Shown piece after piece: positions 54,567 through 62,749 of a stretch of 64,000 bases of DNA (position 1 is the first letter of the stretch; the number at the start of each line of letters is the position of its first letter). A model generated the notes under the pieces. The model searched no databases. It was not told the DNA's origin and saw only the letters and a list, made by a program, of their open reading frames with translations. The translations under genes and the position numbers were made by a program. This DNA comes from Lachnospiraceae bacterium (lineage in GTDB: Bacteria; Bacillota; Clostridia; Lachnospirales; Lachnospiraceae), in contig JAUNNN010000002.1 in NCBI GenBank assembly GCA_030531435.1, forward strand, positions 1 to 64,000, read 5' to 3'.

Positions 54567-55532
54567 CTATTCTGCTAAATCAAAAGCATATGCAATCTGT
54601 TCAATCTGTCTAAGCAATTCGTCATATGCATTATTTCTCATTTCTTCATTTTTAATACAGTTCATAAAATACTCTGTCTGTAATAAAAACTGATCTGCAC
54701 TATCTGCTTCATATATGGTTTCGCCATCATTTGTTGTAAGAATTACCTGTGGTTTTAAACCATCAGGTGCTGTATAAAATCTAGGTGCTTTTATCATTCC
54801 TTTTTGTCCCCAGATTTCTAGCTCACATTTATAAAAATTATCCATTCCAAATGAAGCCTGTAATGTATGTCCCATAGCATTTTCCATAGTCAGAGTACCA
54901 TACATATCAACTTCAAAACCATCAATATAGTTTAGGCTTGCTGTAACAACCTCTGATGACTCACCAAGTAATTCAAAACCAGCCTTTATCGTATAGCCGC
55001 CTGCGTCAAGTAAACCTCCGCCTCCAAGAGCTTTCTGATGACGAATATCATCAGGCTGACGTTTTGGAAAACCGAATGCAGTTCTGACATTTCTAATGTC
55101 CCCAATTGCGTCATCTGAAATAAGCTTCTTTATAAGTGTCATCTGCGGATGATGTATAAATCCATAATTTTCAATTATAGCAAGATTCTTTTCTTTTGCT
55201 ATATTTACAAGATCTTCTGTATCTTCTACATCTATTGTAGAAGGTTTTTCAACAAATACATGTTTACCTGCAAGAAGCGCTTTCTTCGCCCACTCATAAT
55301 GAAGCGATGGTGGAAGAGGAATATAAACTGCCTCTATTTCTTCACATTCTAAAAGCTTGTCATAACCGACAATAGCTTTACCACCAAACTCTTCTGCTAG
55401 AGCCCTTCCCGCTTCTAATCTCTCTTCAGATGATACAGCAAGCATTAAAAATTCAGCATTTTCACATTTATTAAGTGCTGGTAAAAATCTTCTTTTTGCA
55501 ATATCAGCTGCTCCAAGTACACCAAATTTCAT
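54567..55532 (-). CDS. Gfo/Idh/MocA oxidoreductase, sugar 3-ketoreductase candidate
   Basis: 321 residues. The NAD(P)-binding N-terminus is MKFGVLGAADIAKRRFLPAL; KHVFVEKPSTIDVEDTEDL contains the family EKP motif with catalytic-type lysine. LGGGGLLDAGGYTIKAGFELLG holds the G-G-G-x-L-x-D-x-G-x-Y block with the active-site Asp/Tyr positions. Members such as KijD10 reduce C3 of dTDP-3,4-diketo-2,6-dideoxyhexose, the product of 2,3-dehydratases. The gene directly follows the 2,3-dehydratase gene, making that role likely. A standing alternative is a general sugar dehydrogenase. Confidence 0.88.
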   Translation of the reverse strand: MKFGVLGAADIAKRRFLPALNKCENAEFLMLAVSSEERLEAGRALAEEFGGKAIVGYDKLLECEEIEAVYIPLPPSLHYEWAKKALLAGKHVFVEKPSTIDVEDTEDLVNIAKEKNLAIIENYGFIHHPQMTLIKKLISDDAIGDIRNVRTAFGFPKRQPDDIRHQKALGGGGLLDAGGYTIKAGFELLGESSEVVTASLNYIDGFEVDMYGTLTMENAMGHTLQASFGMDNFYKCELEIWGQKGMIKAPRFYTAPDGLKPQVILTTNDGETIYEADSADQFLLQTEYFMNCIKNEEMRNNAYDELLRQIEQIAYAFDLAE

Positions 55533-55544
55533 TTTTCATTCCTT

Positions 55545-56906
55545 TTATATTTCTAGTAGTGATAATAAGTTTCTCAACTGAATATTCAAACAGTTATTAA
55601 CCTGAGTTAAAATATTAAGTGTTCCATAATCACTTAGTATATATCCATCAGGCAAATCCTTTAATTCGTTTTTATCAACAGATATTATAACATTACGATT
55701 TTCTTCCTGATAAAATCTTCCACCCTCTTCTGAAAGAATCGTATCAACTATTATATCTTTTTTCGCCAGAAGCTTCTCATTAAATAGTTTTTCAACCACG
55801 TCAGGCTCTTCTTTAGAATAAGGCTCTCTTTGAACTGTAGGACCTATTTCAATATTATCAAAACATCCAATTTCTGCCCTTGGTTTAACCAAAAACTTAA
55901 GCACTCCATCATCATCACAACAAATCAGTCCAAATAGTCCCTTTCCTGTTGCAGCAAATAATGGCTGTCGCCAGCGAGTAACTTCTCGTCCTTCAATCGC
56001 GATATCACAGAATATAACATTAAATGGATAATCTTCATCACACATAAAGACATTATCCTTCATATGCCAATTATCAAGACTAAATAATGGCACGGTTTCT
56101 GTCCTTCGTCCTGCTAACATCTTATAATTATTTATTTCATTATAAAGACTGACAATTGTTTTTCTGTTCATGTTCCATGCAGTCTTATAGAAATAATCCT
56201 TGTCTTTAAATGGAACATCTCCCTCTTGTCCCATAAGGACATAGGGTATACATGAAAGAACCGTTCTTGTATCCATATTCACCACATTATCGTGATGCAT
56301 AAGTTCCTTTATCTGCTCTAGTGTAAGCCATCTATGGCTATTCTTTTCTTCTAATATTTCCTCTGTTTTAATAATAACGTTTCTGTTTCTCTTTTTTAGA
56401 AATCTTGATCCCTGTTCAGACTGAATCTGATCTACAATAATGTCCTCATGTTTCATGTTAAGGAAATACTGTAAAAACTCTGGTTCTCTACCTCCATGAG
56501 CTCTTGTAAAGTTACTTTTTGTAGCCTGAAGTGTCGGTGATAACTGCACAACATTTACATTTCCTGGCTCGATTTTTGCCTGCATTAAATAATGCCATGT
56601 ATCATTTATTTTGCAGCAAATTATTCCAAGAAAACCTATTTCACTCTGATCAATTATAGGCTGTGAAAAAACAAGCTTATCTCCTTCATATTCCTTTGCT
56701 CCATATATCTTAAAAAATGAGCCCTTGGCGTTTCGTATGCATCCACCAATCTCATCATAAAACCATGGATCACACTCATCTAAAGAAATATGAGATATAT
56801 TAACCTCTGTCTTTTTTGAAACAGAGTCAAGCCACTCATACACTTCATCCATTGAGTGCATTGAATATGATTCGTTTTGTTTATTTTCTCTTAAATATTC
56901 AAACAT
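55545..56906 (-). CDS. NDP-hexose 2,3-dehydratase family protein
   Basis: 453 residues built from two related halves (about 1-225 and 226-453). The repeated landmarks are EFLQYFLNMKHEDIIVDQIQ with SEQGSRFLKKRNRNVII in the first, and DIIVDTILSEEGGRFYQEENRNVII in the second; LVFSQPIIDQSEIGFLGIIC matches VTRWRQPLFAATGKGLFGLIC. This tandem layout is that of EvaA/TylX3-type dehydratases, which remove the C2 hydroxyl of dTDP-4-keto-6-deoxyglucose in antibiotic deoxysugar paths. In a glycan locus it would feed a 2,6-dideoxy sugar into the polymer. RmlA and RmlB at 34483-36428 supply the substrate. Confidence 0.9.
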   Translation of the reverse strand: MFEYLRENKQNESYSMHSMDEVYEWLDSVSKKTEVNISHISLDECDPWFYDEIGGCIRNAKGSFFKIYGAKEYEGDKLVFSQPIIDQSEIGFLGIICCKINDTWHYLMQAKIEPGNVNVVQLSPTLQATKSNFTRAHGGREPEFLQYFLNMKHEDIIVDQIQSEQGSRFLKKRNRNVIIKTEEILEEKNSHRWLTLEQIKELMHHDNVVNMDTRTVLSCIPYVLMGQEGDVPFKDKDYFYKTAWNMNRKTIVSLYNEINNYKMLAGRRTETVPLFSLDNWHMKDNVFMCDEDYPFNVIFCDIAIEGREVTRWRQPLFAATGKGLFGLICCDDDGVLKFLVKPRAEIGCFDNIEIGPTVQREPYSKEEPDVVEKLFNEKLLAKKDIIVDTILSEEGGRFYQEENRNVIISVDKNELKDLPDGYILSDYGTLNILTQVNNCLNIQLRNLLSLLEI

Positions 56907-56910
56907 TGTT

Positions 56911-58065
56911 TTATCCTAATATTTCATCATAAAGTGCCATATGCTTTGACACATTTGCTTCTATTGTAAAATTATTTTTATATCTGTTATAGAAGTATTC
57001 CCCATCTTTTATTACTTCTTCTCTGTTTTCAGCTAACTCCTTAACTCTTGATACAAATCTGTTGACTGTATCCTTTGTATAAAGATTCTCTTCTTTTCCA
57101 ATAACTTCACTTAATCCACCAACTGAAGTTGATACAACAGAGCATTTTCTACTCATTGCTTCAACAGCTGCTTTTCCAAATGATTCAAACATGGATGACA
57201 TTACAAACACATCAACCATATAGTAATAATCAGATATCTGAGCCTGTGATAAATCCTGCATGTAAATAAGATTATCTTCACCAATACTATCTATTATACC
57301 CTTTTTTATTTCTGATACCATACCAAAATCAATTGCCTCATATACAGAAATAACAAGAGCAACCTTAAACTTTACTCCTGCATCATGAAGTGCTTTTACA
57401 AGCTCTGGAACAAACATCCAGTCCTTTTCTTCAGAAATTCTTCCTGCAAAGCCAATCACAAATTCATTCTCATCTATGCCATGCTTTGCTTTTTCAGTTT
57501 TTCTCTTTCCTTCATCAAAATCAGAAAATGCTTTACTAATTGTATTTGGTATGACAGCAATACCGCAGCTTAGATTTTCCTTACTCCAAAGAGATTTATT
57601 AAATTCTGTTGTTGTAAGAAGTCTCTTTGCATGTTTAAGCGTTGCTTTAATACAAATCATAGAATGTTTTCTGTATCCGTAGGCAAGGCCTCTGTCTGTA
57701 TATACAAATGGGATTTTGCTAAAAAATCCAAGACACCTTAAAAAACCAAATGTAATTAGCGACTCTGACATTGAAACATGAATCAAGTCCGGATTAACAC
57801 TCTTAATTATTCTTTTGAAAGATGCAATTCTACTGAGAAAATTCTGAATTCTCTTAAGTTTTGTATCTTCTCTATTTTCATCAGATTTATATGTAACTAT
57901 TTCAAATGGATAATCCGATTTATTTTTATTTAAAAGCTCTGGGCAGCATACATAAGGCTTATAATCTGACATTTCTGTAAGCCCTGTACATAACGTTTCC
58001 GTAGACATCTGACCACCACCAGGGAGATCAATTGGATATTCCATTAAATAAAGTATCTTTTTCAT
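56911..58065 (-). CDS. Glycosyltransferase family 4
   Basis: 384 residues, GT-B fold. The N-terminal MKKILYLMEYPIDLPGGGQMSTETLCTGL is the acceptor-side glycine-rich start. The donor domain starts near 205 with FVIGFAGRISEEKDWMFVPELVKAL; SSMFESFGKAAVEAMSRKCSVVSTSVGGLSEVI carries the E-x7-E catalytic/donor motif (ESFGKAAVE). It is a cytoplasmic retaining transferase using a nucleotide sugar. It lies 3-4 nt from genes on both sides, between the deoxysugar cassette and another GT4. Sugar unknown. Confidence 0.9.
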   Translation of the reverse strand: MKKILYLMEYPIDLPGGGQMSTETLCTGLTEMSDYKPYVCCPELLNKNKSDYPFEIVTYKSDENREDTKLKRIQNFLSRIASFKRIIKSVNPDLIHVSMSESLITFGFLRCLGFFSKIPFVYTDRGLAYGYRKHSMICIKATLKHAKRLLTTTEFNKSLWSKENLSCGIAVIPNTISKAFSDFDEGKRKTEKAKHGIDENEFVIGFAGRISEEKDWMFVPELVKALHDAGVKFKVALVISVYEAIDFGMVSEIKKGIIDSIGEDNLIYMQDLSQAQISDYYYMVDVFVMSSMFESFGKAAVEAMSRKCSVVSTSVGGLSEVIGKEENLYTKDTVNRFVSRVKELAENREEVIKDGEYFYNRYKNNFTIEANVSKHMALYDEILG

Positions 58066-58068
58066 ATA

Positions 58069-59277
58069 TTAAATAAACCAGTTATTCTTCAAATATGGCG
58101 CCTTAGAGCATGGTCCACTCTCTATTACATATTCCTTTGCAGGCTCTTTTACTTTATATCCATCTGCACCTGCTGCCATAAGGCCTTCAGCAAGCTTTAA
58201 AACTGAATTTGCTGCATTTAATGGATTCCATTTATCATGCATTTTTTTATATGCAGCTTCCCCATATTCATCTATAAGATTTTCTTCATCAAGTAATTTC
58301 TTTAACTTTTCAGTAAGTGAATTTACATCCTCACTTTTAAAAACAAGTCCACACTTACCATCTTCTACTAGCCAAGGTGTCGCGCCACATATATGGCTTG
58401 CAACAACAGCACATCCTGCATTAAGGCCTTCATAAATAACTGATCCCCATCCCTCAAGCTTATTTGAAGTCATTACATAAATCTGGTAATCAGCCATTTT
58501 ATTTCTTGCTTCATCTGGAGACAAAAAATTTTCAAAAGAAATAACATCTTCAAGACCATAATCTTTAGTAAGCTTCTCGCATACAGGTCTCATCTCACCC
58601 TCGCCTACCATATGGACGCTGAAATCATACCCTTTATCTTTTAGCTTTTTTGCCGCTTTAACCATCATTTCGGGATGCTTTAGTTTAAGCATCCTTCCAA
58701 GCCATAAAATAGATACTTTTCCATTTGCTTTTTCCTTCTTTTCTTTTAGAAGCTTTTCAATATCATATTCCTTATGAACAGGAAAATATCCAAATTTATA
58801 GCATTTATCTGGATATGAATTAAACATCTTTTTAAAGTCAAGAGACGTAAACGCACTTGCTCCAAGCACATATATATTCTTATCCCTATTTTTCAAATGC
58901 ATCCTAATGTACTTTTTTGTAAGTCGTGGAATAAAAAATTTAATAAAGCCTTCCTTTAAAGGTCTTTCTGAATATCTAAATGTAATTTTATTTTCTTCAA
59001 GACGTCTTTCACAGTATTCTTCAGGTGCTGTACCCATAATTATTAAGTCTGAGTCAACTGCAAGCTTATCTGCCTTCTTACTATTCGCATCAGACTCATA
59101 GGTTTTAAGTACATATGAAGGAGTCTCCTCGCCCCATCCCATATTTGCCCTAAAGCCTTCCATTGGCATTGTCTCTACAAATGTAAAACCATCGCCAAGT
59201 ATATTGTAAAATTCATCACATAATGCTTTCTGGTGATGATTAAAATAATTTGAATAAAAAGTAAGTGTCTTTATCAT
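58069..59277 (-). CDS. Glycosyltransferase family 4
   Basis: 402 residues from the ATG at 59277, whose A ends the previous stop (TAATG); the open frame to 59316 is inside that gene. GT-B fold: MIKTLTFYSNYFNHHQKALCDEFY is the N-terminal domain, and VSILWLGRMLKLKHPEMMVKAAKKL opens the donor domain. TSNKLEGWGSVIYEGLNAGCAVVASHICGATPWLV carries the E-x7-E motif. The C-terminus has an extra ~25 residues ending SGPCSKAPYLKNNWFI. It is a likely retaining transferase for one linkage of the repeat. Confidence 0.9.
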   Translation of the reverse strand: MIKTLTFYSNYFNHHQKALCDEFYNILGDGFTFVETMPMEGFRANMGWGEETPSYVLKTYESDANSKKADKLAVDSDLIIMGTAPEEYCERRLEENKITFRYSERPLKEGFIKFFIPRLTKKYIRMHLKNRDKNIYVLGASAFTSLDFKKMFNSYPDKCYKFGYFPVHKEYDIEKLLKEKKEKANGKVSILWLGRMLKLKHPEMMVKAAKKLKDKGYDFSVHMVGEGEMRPVCEKLTKDYGLEDVISFENFLSPDEARNKMADYQIYVMTSNKLEGWGSVIYEGLNAGCAVVASHICGATPWLVEDGKCGLVFKSEDVNSLTEKLKKLLDEENLIDEYGEAAYKKMHDKWNPLNAANSVLKLAEGLMAAGADGYKVKEPAKEYVIESGPCSKAPYLKNNWFI

Positions 59278-60014
59278 TATCCTAAAATAAGTTTTGCAAG
59301 TTCGACACCTACGCATTCAACAATGTAAAATTTTGAATAGCCATTTCTTCTGTAGATATCGTATTTTATTTGTATTCTCTCTATTGCACCTTTAATACTT
59401 CTTTGATGACTAACTCCATTCATTGTAAAGTTCGCTAATGGTTCATTTAAAACGCTTACTTTTACCCCATCTTTTTTCATTCTTAGGATAAGGTCATAGT
59501 CATCGTGAATAGTATCGTTTCTATACTGGTACTTCCTATATATTTCCTTTGTAATAAATGTTGTAGGATGATTCCAGTCACGGCTTGTCATATAATTTCT
59601 ATTCTTTGCGTGCTTTACAAATTTGCTACCAGTTGGCATATGCATATATATATCTGCCCAGAATAAATCAAAGCTGTCCTTCTCATATACTCTGTTTACT
59701 TTTGCAATTGCATCTAGTTCATAATAGTCATCAGAATTAATCATTCCAACAACCTGTCCCTTTGCCATTGCAATACCTTTGTTCATGGCATCATACATTC
59801 CGTTATCTGGTTCAGATACAATCTTTAACTCAATGCCCTTTGATATAGCAGCTTCTTTAAAACTCTCTGCAACTTCTACAGTTTTATCTGTCGAACCACC
59901 ATCAACAATAATGTATTCAACAGGTGCCATAGTTTGGTTAATAACAGAATTCATTGCACGTCTAAGTGTCTTTTCACTATTAAAAGTAACAGTAATAATG
60001 GAAAAATCAGCCAT
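59277..60014 (-). CDS. Glycosyltransferase family 2
   Basis: 245 residues from the ATG at 60014, with GAGG 9 nt upstream (60020 is a close alternative; the frame reaches 60044). GT-A domain: ADFSIITVTFNSEKTLRRAMNSVINQT, EYIIVDGGSTDKTVEVAES, SEPDNGMYDAMNKGIAMAKGQVVGMINSDDYYE with the S-D-D donor motif, and HPTTFITKEIYRKYQYRNDTIHDDYDLILRM with the catalytic-type D-D-Y-D. This is the WcaA/PssE-like colanic-acid type of GT2. It follows the initiating transferase with an 8-bp overlap, so it may add the second sugar. Confidence 0.9.
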   Translation of the reverse strand: MADFSIITVTFNSEKTLRRAMNSVINQTMAPVEYIIVDGGSTDKTVEVAESFKEAAISKGIELKIVSEPDNGMYDAMNKGIAMAKGQVVGMINSDDYYELDAIAKVNRVYEKDSFDLFWADIYMHMPTGSKFVKHAKNRNYMTSRDWNHPTTFITKEIYRKYQYRNDTIHDDYDLILRMKKDGVKVSVLNEPLANFTMNGVSHQRSIKGAIERIQIKYDIYRRNGYSKFYIVECVGVELAKLILG

Positions 60015-61368
60015 TTTCATTTTCCTCATCATTCTGAAAAGCACTTGTAGAATCCTCTGCCTTGAAAATTACAAGCAGAGTTCTAAATAAAAGCTGTATA
60101 TCTTTTAAAATCGAATAATTTTCTATATACATAAGATCAAGCATAAGCTTATCCTTTGATGTCGTATTATATTTACCGATAATCTGAGCATATCCTGTAA
60201 GGCCTGCCTTCATACGAAGACGATACCTAAACTCTGGAAGTTCTTTTGTGTATTCATTAACATTTTCAAGCATTTCTGGTCTAGGTCCAACTAAAGACAT
60301 GTCGCCCTTTAAAATATTAAAAAGCTGAGGTAATTCGTCTATTCTATATTTTCTAAGCACCTTACCTACAGAAGTAATTCTGTCATCTCCTACAAATGTT
60401 GATTTATTTTCAACGTTTTCTTTCATTGTACGGAACTTATAGATTTCAAATACTTTGCCATGAACAGTTGCTCTTTTTTGTTTAAAAAGTACCTTTCCTC
60501 CATCATTCTTCTTGATGCATATTGCACTTATGAGTAGGAGCGGGGACAACACCACAATCATTAACGCTGAAATGATTACATCCATCAGTCTTTTAACAAT
60601 ACGCTGTTCAAACGTAATCATATGGAATTTCCATGAGAAAAATGATATGTCATCAATTACTTCTGATTTTGAATTGTGCTCAAGAATATCTGCAATCTGA
60701 GGATTAAAATAAATATTTTTAAGGTTCTGATAACAGAAATCTACTATTTCAACTCTCTTTTCCACAGGTACTTCATATAAAACTATTGAATCTGCTGCGA
60801 GCATTTTTTCTTCTAAGTTTTCTTCATTAATGCTTACAATCTCATTTACAGAGTACCTTCTTGCAAACATCTGCATAGCCTTAAGAACTCTCTTTGCTTC
60901 CTCTACGTCAGAAGCTACAATTAGACACTTCTCAGCCTCATTAATCCAGAAGAAAAAGGCTGTTCCAAGATAGGTCATAAGGATATAAATAATTATCTGA
61001 ACTAAAAATACAGCAAACAATATACCTACATTTTCTATAGTAAATGTGGCATTATTTGCTTCATTTGTTTTCATAATAGTAAGTTCAAAATATGTAATTA
61101 CATCAGTAAAAATCCCAGTAAGTACAAGGGATATAACAATTTCTCTTCTACGTTTTCTGCCGACATCAAATCCGCCATAGATATTTGTTAAAAGATACAG
61201 CATAAGCACATATGTAGAAAGAGTTACTGCTGCTGTTCTTGATAACGAAATAATTTCTGGATTGTCAATTGAAAATAGCATAAAGAACGCTGCAAGAGCT
61301 GCACCGTACATTACAAATTCTATTATTGCTATTATTGATCTTTGAAATTTAGTACAAAAACTTTTCAA
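60007..61368 (-). CDS. Initiating phosphoglycosyl transferase, WbaP/WcaJ family
   Basis: About 453 residues if translation starts at the TTG at 61366-61368 (LKSFCTKFQRS), which follows the previous stop by one base and has AAGGA 7 nt upstream. An ATG at 61437 gives 476 residues but overlaps the previous gene by 68 bp. Four or five N-terminal helices are followed by a Rossmann-like region (about 130-225), a re-entrant helix and the sugar transferase domain: VLFKQKRATVHGKVFEIYKFRTM, TSVGKVLRKYRIDELPQLFNI, LVGPRPEM and KAGLTGYAQIIGKYNT. The YAQIIGKYNTTSKDKL end resembles enzymes for a sugar other than glucose. Confidence 0.9.
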   Translation of the reverse strand: MKSFCTKFQRSIIAIIEFVMYGAALAAFFMLFSIDNPEIISLSRTAAVTLSTYVLMLYLLTNIYGGFDVGRKRRREIVISLVLTGIFTDVITYFELTIMKTNEANNATFTIENVGILFAVFLVQIIIYILMTYLGTAFFFWINEAEKCLIVASDVEEAKRVLKAMQMFARRYSVNEIVSINEENLEEKMLAADSIVLYEVPVEKRVEIVDFCYQNLKNIYFNPQIADILEHNSKSEVIDDISFFSWKFHMITFEQRIVKRLMDVIISALMIVVLSPLLLISAICIKKNDGGKVLFKQKRATVHGKVFEIYKFRTMKENVENKSTFVGDDRITSVGKVLRKYRIDELPQLFNILKGDMSLVGPRPEMLENVNEYTKELPEFRYRLRMKAGLTGYAQIIGKYNTTSKDKLMLDLMYIENYSILKDIQLLFRTLLVIFKAEDSTSAFQNDEENENG

Positions 61369-61369
61369 A

Positions 61370-62749
61370 CTACATTCCTTCGTAAACTTCCTGAATATAC
61401 TCAAGGAAGCGGTAATTTCTATCATAAAGTCGTGCACGTCGCATGCACATTTCCGGTGTATACATTATTCCTCTCTGAGAAAGAATCTTGTCGAATGCTG
61501 CAATTACACCTTGAATACTATTTCTCTCAACAGCAATACCACATGTGTCATCAATACTCTCTGCACTGCCACCTGCCTTAAATGTAACAACAGGAGTACC
61601 ACAGGCAAGAGCCTCAATGTTAGTTGTAGGGAAAGTATCCTCAAGTGTTAAATTCACATATATGTCTGCCATTGAATATAATGCTGCCAGTTCTTCCGTA
61701 CTGTCAGTCCTTGCAAGTCCAATTATTGACTCTGGGAGCTCATTTAGCTGAGCATCATTTAATCCAAGAAGAACTATTACATATCTGTCACTTATTGATT
61801 TTGCCAGTGTCTCAAACTGGAGAAGTCCTTTTCTTTCTCTCCATGGATTAGCTACTCCAAGAAGAACAAGCTTATCTCTTACGTTAAGTGAATTTTTTAG
61901 CTTAAATATAAGATTTGAATTAGTAACATCTTCTGCCACAGGGCTAAACTCTTCAAGGTTAATTCCAGTAGGCACAACGACAGTGTGGTACTCTTTCATA
62001 AATGACTGAGATACTCTTTCTCTAAGCCACTCAGATGGAGTAACAAGAGTCATATTTTCAATGCCTGTGAATAATTCCTTCTTTTTCTGATAGTTAAATG
62101 TAGAATTATCTGCAGCAATTGACTTTGGGTATTCATTAAGCTGTTCACACTTAAAGCACCCTGTCTGCCACTTCATACATCCAATATACTCAAAATGAGA
62201 GCAATGGCCTGTAAATGTCCAACAATCATGAAGCGTCCATATGACCCTTCTTCCGGACTGTTTTATGTATTTAAACAAAATCTCAATATTAAGATAATAT
62301 CCATGTACATTGTGAAGATGTATTATATCTGGATCAAAATCTTCAATAACATCAATAAATTCTCTTGTGGCACGCTTAGAATAAAATCCATGCTTATCAT
62401 TAATTCTGCTAAGTCCACCATGTACATATACTGAGAAATCATCACCAATTCTGTATGAATTACGATTTCCTGGCGCTTCTCCTCTGCCGTATGCAATAAG
62501 ACACTGATAACCATTATCCGTTAGAGTATCATAAAGACCTGTAACAAGTCTTCCAACACTTCCTGTACCAGCAACAGTATTTACTAACAGAACCTTTCTA
62601 TTTTCAAGCCTATTCATAGATGACATTACTGCACTTTGTGATGCTGTAATAAGTGGCTCTTCTGGTTCTAAACTGCCAAGCCCTATATAATTATTTTCAG
62701 TATTGTGATCAAGCGAAACCGCCATCACATCAAGTTCATCTCTCATCAT
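61370..62749 (-). CDS. Glycosyltransferase family 4
   Basis: About 459 residues from the ATG at 62749; TTG 62755 and other inner starts are possible because the first ~50 residues are poorly conserved. GT-B fold: KVLLVNTVAGTGSVGRLVTGLYDTL starts the acceptor domain; PDIIHLHNVHGYYLNIEILFKYI is typical of WcaL/PelF-like GT4. The donor domain has LLGVANPWRERKGLLQFETLAKS and LEDTFPTTNIEALACGTPVVTFKAGGSAE, with a T-N-I-E-A motif where many GT4 show E-x7-E. The cysteines in FEYIGCMKWQTGCFKCEQL may bind a metal. It overlaps the upstream gene by about 14 bp. Confidence 0.87.
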   Translation of the reverse strand: MMRDELDVMAVSLDHNTENNYIGLGSLEPEEPLITASQSAVMSSMNRLENRKVLLVNTVAGTGSVGRLVTGLYDTLTDNGYQCLIAYGRGEAPGNRNSYRIGDDFSVYVHGGLSRINDKHGFYSKRATREFIDVIEDFDPDIIHLHNVHGYYLNIEILFKYIKQSGRRVIWTLHDCWTFTGHCSHFEYIGCMKWQTGCFKCEQLNEYPKSIAADNSTFNYQKKKELFTGIENMTLVTPSEWLRERVSQSFMKEYHTVVVPTGINLEEFSPVAEDVTNSNLIFKLKNSLNVRDKLVLLGVANPWRERKGLLQFETLAKSISDRYVIVLLGLNDAQLNELPESIIGLARTDSTEELAALYSMADIYVNLTLEDTFPTTNIEALACGTPVVTFKAGGSAESIDDTCGIAVERNSIQGVIAAFDKILSQRGIMYTPEMCMRRARLYDRNYRFLEYIQEVYEGM

